Assembly: GCF_923081025.1 (NCBI RefSeq)
Contig: NZ_CAKLPZ010000001.1
Location: 1,674,001-1,738,000 of the forward strand
From: Neolewinella maritima
Lineage (GTDB): Bacteria; Bacteroidota; Bacteroidia; Chitinophagales; Saprospiraceae
Direction: 5' to 3'
DNA: 64,000 nt
The translations under genes were made by a program, and so were the position numbers. The notes beneath the pieces are model-generated. The model was given only the letters and a program-made list of their open reading frames with translations, did not search any database and had not been told where the DNA came from. Below are positions 58,601 through 64,000 of this stretch, piece by piece. The stretch's first letter is position 1. The number at the start of each line of letters is the position of its first letter.

Positions 58601-60200
58601 GATCGGACGGGTACGAAATTCTACTCCCGGCGTAGGACTGATCTCTCCGCCCCCGCACCACGACATCTATAGCATCGAGGATTTAGCCCAATTGATATTC
58701 GATCTCAAGAACGCTAACCGCCAGGCGCGCATCAATGTCAAACTGGTGTCTAAGGCAGGTGTAGGTATCATCGCCTCCGGGGTAGCCAAGGCACACGCCG
58801 ATGCTATCCTCATTAGCGGCCACGATGGGGGTACCGGAGCTAGTCCCCTCAGTTCGATCCGGCATGCGGGCCTGCCCTGGGAACTTGGTCTGGCCGAGAG
58901 TCACCAAACGCTGGTCAAGAATAAGCTGCGCGACCGGGTCACCCTTCAAACCGACGGGCAGATTCGAACCGGTCGCGACCTGGTCATTGCCACCTTGCTG
59001 GGTGCGGAAGAGTACGGGGTTGCTACCGCTGCCCTGATCGTGGAAGGCTGCATCATGATGCGCAAGTGCCATCTCAATACGTGTCCGGTAGGTATCGCTA
59101 CCCAGGACCCCGAACTGCGCAAGCGCTTCAATAGCGATCCGGACCACATCATCAACTTCTTCCGCTTCCTGGCGGAGGATATGCGTTCCATTATGGCCGA
59201 GCTGGGTTTCCGTACGGTCAATGAGATGGTCGGTCGGGTAGAGCACCTGAAGATGAACAGCGAGGTCGAACACTGGAAGTACCGGAGCCTCGACCTCAGT
59301 CCCATTCTGTACAAGGAAGTAGCCGATGAGTCCGTAGGCCTATACAAGCGCGTGGAACAGGATCACGGTATCGGGGACGTGCTCGACCGCCGGCTTATCA
59401 CCACCGCCAAGCTGGCGCTGGAAGAGATGGAACCCATCACCGGCTCTTTCGACATCAAAAACACCGATCGGAGCACGGGTACTATGCTCAGCAACGAGAT
59501 CAGTCGGCGTTTCCACGGCGAGGGCCTACCGGACGGAGCCATCAAGTTCCGCTTCCGGGGATCAGCCGGACAGAGCTTCGGTGCATTTGCCGCCAAGGGC
59601 ATCGAGTTCCTACTCGAAGGGGAAGCCAACGATTATTTCGGGAAGGGGCTGTCGGGAGCGCGCCTGATCGTAGTGCCTGATCGGGTGTCCACCTTCGATC
59701 CCCACGAGAACATCATCATCGGCAACGTAGCCTTCTACGGTGCTACCGGCGGGGAGGCTTACATCAAGGGGATGGCGGGAGAACGCTTTGCCGTGCGCAA
59801 CTCCGGCGTCAAGGCCGTAGTGGAGGGCCTTGGCGACCACGGCTGCGAGTATATGACCGGCGGGGTCGTCACCGTACTCGGTACAACGGGCAAGAACTTT
59901 GGTGCCGGCATGAGCGGTGGCATGGCCTATGTATACGATCCGGACAAGTCGTTCGCCGCCCGACTAAACACCGAGATGGTGGAGTTGGAACAGTTGACTG
60001 ACTTCGACCAGAAGCTACTACAGCAAATGGTACGCAATCACTTCACCTACACCAGTTCGAAGCGTGCCCTCGACATGCTCAATAGCTGGCCGGATCACCT
60101 GGCACACTTCGTCAAGGTGATGCCGACGGACTACAAAGCGGCCCTAGAGCGAAAGGGTGAGCAACCCAATGTGCAGGTCAAAGTTGCCGACCTGGTTTAA
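55647..60200 (+). CDS. gltB: Glutamate synthase large subunit
   Basis: About 1517 residues. The ATG at 55647 puts the conserved Cys at residue 23 (ESDACGTGFIANL). Cleavage before it would expose the catalytic Cys of the class II glutaminase, as in other GltB proteins. Domains: glutaminase (23-about 430), central domain (about 460-750), FMN-binding synthase domain (about 800-1180, with GGTGASPLSSIRHAG and the 3Fe-4S cysteines in MMRKCHLNTCPVGIAT), and the C-terminal GXGXG beta-helix (about 1270-1470, GLGDHGCEYMTGG). It converts glutamine plus 2-oxoglutarate to two glutamates with GltD, encoded 27 bp downstream. Confidence 0.97.
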   Translation: MQYQHTTPRSPGLYTPHLESDACGTGFIANLEGTPTHKVVSDALQMLANMEHRGACGCEPNSGDGAGILTQIPDEFFRRKLSEMGKELPAFGKYGVGQLFLPAEKELSQRCRFLFEDYCDELGFDVITYRKNPNDADEVGPTSAGAQPRMEQIFVAPRADLVPKDLERKLYVLRKFATHRIHTTYPETRDQFYLCSFSYKTIVYKGQLTTWQLPGFYGDLQDLNYTSAIALVHSRFSTNTVPKWKLAQPFRMIAHNGEINTVQGNVNWWRSKESLIRQTAHFSEEELNMIFPVCGSSLSDSANFDNVLEFLTMNGISIPHALMMMIPEAWQHDADMPDYKKAFYEYSKALMEPWDGPASICFTDGILVGATLDRNGLRPSRYCLLDDNTLIVASEAGALKVDQRKVVKKGRLQPGRILVADLQEHRVIGDEELKSVICQRLPYREWLDAHRQDIKKLPLSRKPEISMDQKTLFRRLQLFGYTKEDLTVMLEPMIKEGKDPIGSMGSDTPLAVLSLQSQHIANYFKQLFAQVTNPPIDPIRERSVMSLYAMLGSSENVLQPTAKNATYIHLDSPILSNDEVAKLRELHHPDFRAGVINMLFPADGQAGRLHAAVEHIKAQAESMVRSGYNILLLSDRDADSHYAPVPSLLAMGAVHHHLVEHGLRANTSVVVEGGDIRETHHVATLIGYGASALNPYMAYAALADLHARNIFDAEGYELKEVIKIYRKAVGKGLLKIMSKIGISTLQSYQGAQIFEILGLNHKVVDECFRGSISRIEGVGYDGLAEEALVRHQLAYPKSYVSNPKLEVGGIYQWKRRGEAHTFNPKSIHYLQVAARKNDAEAYGKYRDVINKQTEKALTLRGLLTFRKTESIPIEEVEPAEEIMKRFATGAMSFGSISWEAHTTLAIAMNKIGARSNSGEGGEDEVRFQLDDQGRNMRSAIKQVASGRFGVTSHYLTNADELQIKMAQGAKPGEGGQLPGHKVDDWIGRVRNSTPGVGLISPPPHHDIYSIEDLAQLIFDLKNANRQARINVKLVSKAGVGIIASGVAKAHADAILISGHDGGTGASPLSSIRHAGLPWELGLAESHQTLVKNKLRDRVTLQTDGQIRTGRDLVIATLLGAEEYGVATAALIVEGCIMMRKCHLNTCPVGIATQDPELRKRFNSDPDHIINFFRFLAEDMRSIMAELGFRTVNEMVGRVEHLKMNSEVEHWKYRSLDLSPILYKEVADESVGLYKRVEQDHGIGDVLDRRLITTAKLALEEMEPITGSFDIKNTDRSTGTMLSNEISRRFHGEGLPDGAIKFRFRGSAGQSFGAFAAKGIEFLLEGEANDYFGKGLSGARLIVVPDRVSTFDPHENIIIGNVAFYGATGGEAYIKGMAGERFAVRNSGVKAVVEGLGDHGCEYMTGGVVTVLGTTGKNFGAGMSGGMAYVYDPDKSFAARLNTEMVELEQLTDFDQKLLQQMVRNHFTYTSSKRALDMLNSWPDHLAHFVKVMPTDYKAALERKGEQPNVQVKVADLV

Positions 60201-60227
60201 CCCCCATTTTGTAAAATATAGTACACC

Positions 60228-61709
60228 ATGGCTGATCCTAAAGGGTTTATGAAGTATGACCGGGAGCTTCCCGAGAAGCGCCCAGTGGAGGTGCGCAAAA
60301 CGGACTGGCAGGAACTGTACGTGCCCATGTCGGAGGAACGCACCGTGACTCAGGCTGCTCGCTGTATGGACTGTGGCGTGCCCTTCTGCCACAGCGGATG
60401 CCCCCTGGGTAACATCATCCCGGAGTTCAACGACGCGGTGTACGAAGAAGACTGGCGCGAAGCCTACGACATCCTCAGTAGTACGAACAACTTTCCGGAG
60501 TTCACGGGACGCATCTGCCCGGCGCCCTGTGAGACGGCCTGCGTACTGGGGATCAATGCCCCGCCGGTCGCTATCGAACACATCGAGAAATCCATCGCTG
60601 AGGAAGCCTTCAAACGCGGCTACGCCCGGCCCAATCCGCCCGGAAGCCGGACGGGTAAAACCGTGGCTGTCATTGGGTCTGGTCCCGCAGGACTGGCCAC
60701 GGCTGCTCAACTAAATAAGGCCGGGCATACCGTCACGGTCTACGAACGAAACTCCCGGATCGGGGGCCTGCTCCGCTACGGCATTCCGGACTTCAAGCTG
60801 GAGAAGTGGATCATCGACCGGCGTATCGATCTGATGGAGGCCGAGGGGATCAAGTTTCGGACCAATGCCAACGTAGGTGAGAATGTAGACGCCAAGCAGC
60901 TGGTGCGCGACCACGATGCCGTAGTACTGGCCGGGGGGTCTACCGTACCGCGCGACATCCCCAGTCCGGGACGTGAGGCTCAGGGTGTCTACTACGCCAT
61001 GCAGTTCTTGGAGCAGAATAATAAGCGGGTAGCCGGGGACGATCTCTCCGATACCTATGAAATTCACGCCAAGGATCTGGATGTGATCGTAATCGGCGGA
61101 GGAGATACCGGTGCCGACTGCGTGGGGACGAGCAATCGCCACGGCGCGCGCTCGGTCACTCAGATCGAGATCATGCCGATGCCACCCAACGAGCGCTCCG
61201 CCGATAGCTGGCCGAATTGGCCCATGATGCTGCGTACCTCTACCAGCCATGAGGAAGGGTGCGAGCGCGAGTGGGCGGTGCTCACCGAGGAGTTTGTGCA
61301 GGATGCGGCGGGCAAGCTGAAGGGCGTCAGGACCGTCAATATTCGCTGGGGCCGCGACCATACCGGTCGCAATACTTTCGTCAAAATACCCGGCACCGAA
61401 CGGGAGCTTCCCTGTCAGCTGCTGCTCATCGCGGCCGGGTTCATGCATCCGCAGCACGAGGGGTTACTGCAAAAGCTTGGCGTGGGTCTGGATGGCCGGA
61501 AGAACGTAGCGGCTAATCCGGAGCACAACTACCAGACATCGGTACCCAAGGTGTATGCTGCCGGTGATATGCGGCGCGGTCAGAGTCTGGTCGTCTGGGC
61601 TATCGCCGAGGGGCGGGAGTGCGCCCGGGCGGTGGATGCCTTCCTACGTGGTGGTGAGTCGGTGCTCGAAAGCCGTGATGAGGGCCGCCTGGAACTGGAC
61701 TTTGCCTGA
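60228..61709 (+). CDS. gltD: Glutamate synthase small subunit
   Basis: 493 residues. The N-terminal 4Fe-4S cysteines are in ARCMDCGVPFCHSGCPLGN and GRICPAPCETACVLG. An FAD-binding motif (VAVIGSGPAGLATAAQL) and an NADPH-binding motif (VIVIGGGDTGADCVGTS) follow, with the closing PKVYAAGDMRRGQSLVVWAI. It supplies electrons from NADPH to GltB. The intergenic space is 27 bp, containing ATTTTGTAAAAT before the start, and no Shine-Dalgarno sequence. Confidence 0.97.
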   Translation: MADPKGFMKYDRELPEKRPVEVRKTDWQELYVPMSEERTVTQAARCMDCGVPFCHSGCPLGNIIPEFNDAVYEEDWREAYDILSSTNNFPEFTGRICPAPCETACVLGINAPPVAIEHIEKSIAEEAFKRGYARPNPPGSRTGKTVAVIGSGPAGLATAAQLNKAGHTVTVYERNSRIGGLLRYGIPDFKLEKWIIDRRIDLMEAEGIKFRTNANVGENVDAKQLVRDHDAVVLAGGSTVPRDIPSPGREAQGVYYAMQFLEQNNKRVAGDDLSDTYEIHAKDLDVIVIGGGDTGADCVGTSNRHGARSVTQIEIMPMPPNERSADSWPNWPMMLRTSTSHEEGCEREWAVLTEEFVQDAAGKLKGVRTVNIRWGRDHTGRNTFVKIPGTERELPCQLLLIAAGFMHPQHEGLLQKLGVGLDGRKNVAANPEHNYQTSVPKVYAAGDMRRGQSLVVWAIAEGRECARAVDAFLRGGESVLESRDEGRLELDFA

Positions 61710-61801
61710 TCGCATCGTCGTAGGACAGCTGCACCTTGCGCTTTTCTGGCGTACCAATGCACCTGCGCCCCGCCGCCCGGTTGGAAGGGGTAAACAATAG
61801 T

Positions 61802-62788
61802 ATGAAGTACCGAAGATTAGGAAAGACGGACTGGAAAGTGAGCGAGGTGAGCCTCGGCACCTGGCAGGTTGGGGGAACGTGGGGTGCCCCCTTTAGCGAT
61901 AAGGAGGCCGACCGCATCCTCAACGAGGCCATCGATAGCGGCATAAATTTTATCGATACCGCGGACGTGTACTCAGACGGACTGAGCGAGCAGGCGGTCG
62001 GGCGCGTGGTGCGCAGCCGCTCGGAGTATATCTACGTAGCCACCAAGTGCGGCCGGCAGATCGCGCCGCATACCGCCGATAACTACACCGTCAAGGGCCT
62101 GCGGAAGTACGTAGAGGACAGTCTGCAACGCATGAAGATCGAACGCATCGACCTCATTCAGTTACACTGTATGCCCACCGATGCATACTACCGGCCGGAG
62201 CTATTCGGAGTCTTCGAGCGGCTGCGGGAGGAGGGTAAAGTACAGCACCTGGGCGTAAGCGTGGAGAAGGTCGAAGAGGCGATCAAAGCGATGGAGTACG
62301 AGAACGTAGCTACCGTGCAGATCATTTTCAACCTGTTCCGGCAGCGGCCCTCGGAACTGTTTTTTGACCTAGTCCGACAGCACGATATTGGCGTCATCGC
62401 ACGCGTCCCGCTGGCTAGCGGACTGCTGACCGGGAAATTCTCTGCCCAGTCTACCTTCGGGGAGGGTGACCACCGGCAGTATAACCGCGAGGGGGAGGCC
62501 TTCGACCGCGGGGAGACTTTTAGCGGGGTTGATTATGAATTGGGACTTCAGGCTGTAGCAAAGCTGAAGGAGCTGTTTCCCGGAGAAGAGAACCTGGCGC
62601 CGATCGCGCTGCAGTGGATCCTGAGCTTCGGGGAAGTCAGCTGCATCATTCCTGGTGCCTCGAAGGTTGAGCACCTCCGCAGTAATGTGGGGGCAGTGGA
62701 TCGTGCGCCGCTCACGGAAGCGCAGCTGCGGAGTATGAATAAGATCTACCGTCAGATGATCAAACCCGCGGTACACCAACTATGGTAA
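61802..62788 (+). CDS. Aldo/keto reductase
   Basis: 328 residues from the ATG at 61802 (MKYRRLGKTDWKVSEV); the earlier in-frame ATG at 61736 adds an unconserved leader. This is the AKR TIM barrel with the catalytic Asp/Tyr of NFIDTADVYSDG, Lys in VATKCG, and His in LIQLHCMP. The late LQWILSFGEVSCIIPGASKVEHLRSN is the NADP-binding region. It resembles the Tas/YajO-type bacterial aldo/keto reductases; the substrate is unknown. It lies 92 bp after gltD on the same strand and could be read from the same promoter. Confidence 0.9.
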   Translation: MKYRRLGKTDWKVSEVSLGTWQVGGTWGAPFSDKEADRILNEAIDSGINFIDTADVYSDGLSEQAVGRVVRSRSEYIYVATKCGRQIAPHTADNYTVKGLRKYVEDSLQRMKIERIDLIQLHCMPTDAYYRPELFGVFERLREEGKVQHLGVSVEKVEEAIKAMEYENVATVQIIFNLFRQRPSELFFDLVRQHDIGVIARVPLASGLLTGKFSAQSTFGEGDHRQYNREGEAFDRGETFSGVDYELGLQAVAKLKELFPGEENLAPIALQWILSFGEVSCIIPGASKVEHLRSNVGAVDRAPLTEAQLRSMNKIYRQMIKPAVHQLW

Positions 62789-62795
62789 ATAAAAA

Positions 62796-62825
62796 ACGGG
62801 CACGCTACTGGAGTAGCGCGCCCGT
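62796..62825. terminator. Bidirectional hairpin terminator
   Basis: ACGGGC-A-CGCTAC pairs with GTAGCG-C-GCCCGT around loop TGGA, with one A-C mismatch. On the minus strand it is followed by TTTTTTATTT, an excellent U-tract for the small gene at 62845. On the plus strand it lies 7 nt after the aldo/keto reductase stop. Confidence 0.9.
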
Positions 62826-62844
62826 ATGGTCTCGACGGTTGATG

Positions 62845-63063
62845 CTAGAATAAGTAAGCTAGCAGCAGTACCAGTAGCGTGATGAGTAGGCTACCGATCA
62901 CTGCGGTGGCTACGTCCTGACGCCGCGCGCGGGGCAGTGCCGACCGACGGGCTGCCAGCCGTAGACCATCGGGTTTACCCAGCTGCGCAGCCGCAATGGC
63001 GCGGTTCAGCCGGCTATTCTGCAGCGTGCTGCCAGTAGGGCGGGGGATGTGTGGATTTGTCAT
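62845..63063 (-). CDS. Small C-terminally anchored membrane protein
   Basis: 72 residues, not recognised. The N-terminal 45 residues are basic and Ala/Arg-rich (for example RLAARRSALPRARRQ). The last 20 form one membrane helix (VIGSLLITLLVLLLAYLF) with no following tail, so it should sit in the inner membrane with its basic part in the cytosol. The strong hairpin with a U-tract 20 nt after its stop supports that it is a real transcribed gene. Function unknown. Confidence 0.6.
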   Translation of the reverse strand: MTNPHIPRPTGSTLQNSRLNRAIAAAQLGKPDGLRLAARRSALPRARRQDVATAVIGSLLITLLVLLLAYLF

Positions 63064-63269
63064 ACTAAAGGGGTTTGTAACTAGGGGTCTGAAATCGCCC
63101 GCAAAGGTCGGGGTATTCTAGCTCAGTTGCAACAGCTACTACGAATAGTATTCTGTATCGCTAATGTATCTACCTAGCCGAACGAATTATATTCTGCACC
63201 GCAGTGTGTGCCGATTCCCTTTAACACTGTTAGCACCCGGGCCCAATTATATACCTCGTAGATGGAGTG

Positions 63270-64000
63270 TTAAAGTTTTCCCTTCTTCCTGCCTTTTTTC
63301 TTACGCATCACCTCCTCGGTTTCGTCCAGCAGATCCTGCAATCCCAACTGGTCTAGTTTAGTGAGCGTGAGGGTCTCGCGGTACTGGCTGCGATTCAGGT
63401 CTACAATGCGGATGGTGGTGCCGGTATACTGCTCGATGGCCTGCAGCAGGGGTACTTCGTTGGGGGCGCAAAACGAGTAGGCTACGCCACGCTGCTTTCC
63501 CCGTCCGGTGCGTCCTACCCGGTGTACGTAGTAGTCGGGCTGCTCGGGCAGGTCGTAGTTGATCACATGGGTAACGTCCGCAATATCGATGCCGCGGGCG
63601 CTCACGTCCGTAGCGACCATCACGCGTTCGTCACCTGCGCGGAATGCGGTCAGGGCGTCTTCCCGCTCCCGCTGCTGTAGTTCCCCGTGGAGTAGTAGAG
63701 CGGTCAATTCTACCCGCTGCAGTGCCTTGACCACCCGTTCGGCCCGGACCCTGGTACGGGTGAAGACCAGCAGTTTAGCCTCCGGATTTTCCTTGATAAA
63801 GCGCTCGAGAAAGAAGCGCTTATCGTCCATAGCGATGAATACCACCGCATGATCGACCTGCTTGCTCACCGGATCTTTGGGAGAGATCTGAATGCGGATC
63901 GGATTGCGGACTAGTGAATACGCCAGCTTTTTGATCTTCTCATCGATGGTAGCCGAGAAGAACAGGGTTTGGTGCTTGCGCTTCAGGTGACCGATCACGC
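63270..64000 (-). CDS. DEAD-box RNA helicase, C-terminal part (cut by the window edge)
   Basis: The open frame runs off the right edge of the window, so the N-terminal motifs (Q, I, II) are outside it. About 243 residues are seen: motif III SAT (FFSATIDEKIKKLAYSLVR), motif IV region (AKLLVFTRTRVRAERVV), motif V (VMVATDVSARGIDIADV), and motif VI (YVHRVGRTGRG), all on one RecA-2 domain. The tail is short and highly basic (MRKKKGRKKGKL), as in RhlE-type helicases used in ribosome assembly or cold growth. The first in-window GTG is internal, not a start. Confidence 0.93.
   Translation of the reverse strand, partial: VIGHLKRKHQTLFFSATIDEKIKKLAYSLVRNPIRIQISPKDPVSKQVDHAVVFIAMDDKRFFLERFIKENPEAKLLVFTRTRVRAERVVKALQRVELTALLLHGELQQREREDALTAFRAGDERVMVATDVSARGIDIADVTHVINYDLPEQPDYYVHRVGRTGRGKQRGVAYSFCAPNEVPLLQAIEQYTGTTIRIVDLNRSQYRETLTLTKLDQLGLQDLLDETEEVMRKKKGRKKGKL

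Noticed and set aside
1-64000. CRISPR array, prophage, transposon, integron or toxin-antitoxin module
   Set aside because: No regularly spaced direct repeats, integrase, transposase, phage structural genes or recognisable toxin-antitoxin pair were seen when reading both strands.

Overview
The window is chromosomal DNA of a free-living member of the Bacteroidota, most likely in or near the Saprospiria (Lewinella-like). The phylum is shown by a type B type IX secretion (T9SS) cargo protein next to a PorP/SprF-like protein, a PorV/PorQ-family protein, a SusC/SusD pair, Bacteroidota-restricted families (the misnamed 'ABC transporter ATPase' family, DUF3810, a DUF4421-like protein), a short CarB, and repeated use of the Bacteroidota -7 promoter element TAnnTTTG instead of -10 boxes and Shine-Dalgarno sites. 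The class-level placement is inference. The DNA is moderately GC-rich by eye, gene-dense, and shows no insertion sequence, prophage, integrase or CRISPR array.

Layout. 0-10 kb: AI-2E-family permease, PorV/PorQ protein, tRNA-His, pyrF, a KTSC protein, then a PorP/SprF gene 1 nt from a 1557-residue SprB-repeat adhesin. 9.6-14 kb: folD, trxB, rluF, a conserved Bacteroidota protein, and two overlapping SSB-like genes preceded by a palindrome. 13.6-17 kb: ccmE-ccmF, with a cysteine-type CcmE. 17-31 kb: L-type lectin, carB, tRNA-Ser, a helical-repeat protein, alpha/beta hydrolase, fmt, bshC, an endonuclease/exonuclease/phosphatase protein, a lipoprotein, and a large tandem AAA ATPase with a duplicated N-terminal module. 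31-36 kb: YkuK-like protein, M20D amidohydrolase, DUF4421-like protein, DoxX-like protein, TonB-like protein and a two-TM protein. 36-40 kb: sdhCAB, trxA and a DUF3810 protein. 41-44 kb: an envelope operon (PDZ aspartyl protease, RlpA/SPOR, OmpA lipoprotein). 44-49 kb: susC-susD with hairpins before, between and after. 49-55 kb: Nudix, kdsB, scoAB, rmuC, pcm and a MazG-like gene. 55-64 kb: gltBD, aldo/keto reductase, a small tail-anchored protein, and the C-terminal part of a DEAD-box helicase cut by the window edge.

Most of the content is core metabolism and envelope biogenesis. The less ordinary items are the double-AAA protein with its paired N-terminal beta modules, the overlapping SSB pair with a palindromic candidate operator, the histidine-free CcmE, the adhesin/PorP pair, a tRNA-His with two adjacent U-U mismatches, and several genes whose -7 element lies almost on the start codon (possible leaderless mRNAs). 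I did not find an obvious new defence or mobile system. All assignments come from reading translated sequence and motifs; no database search was run.
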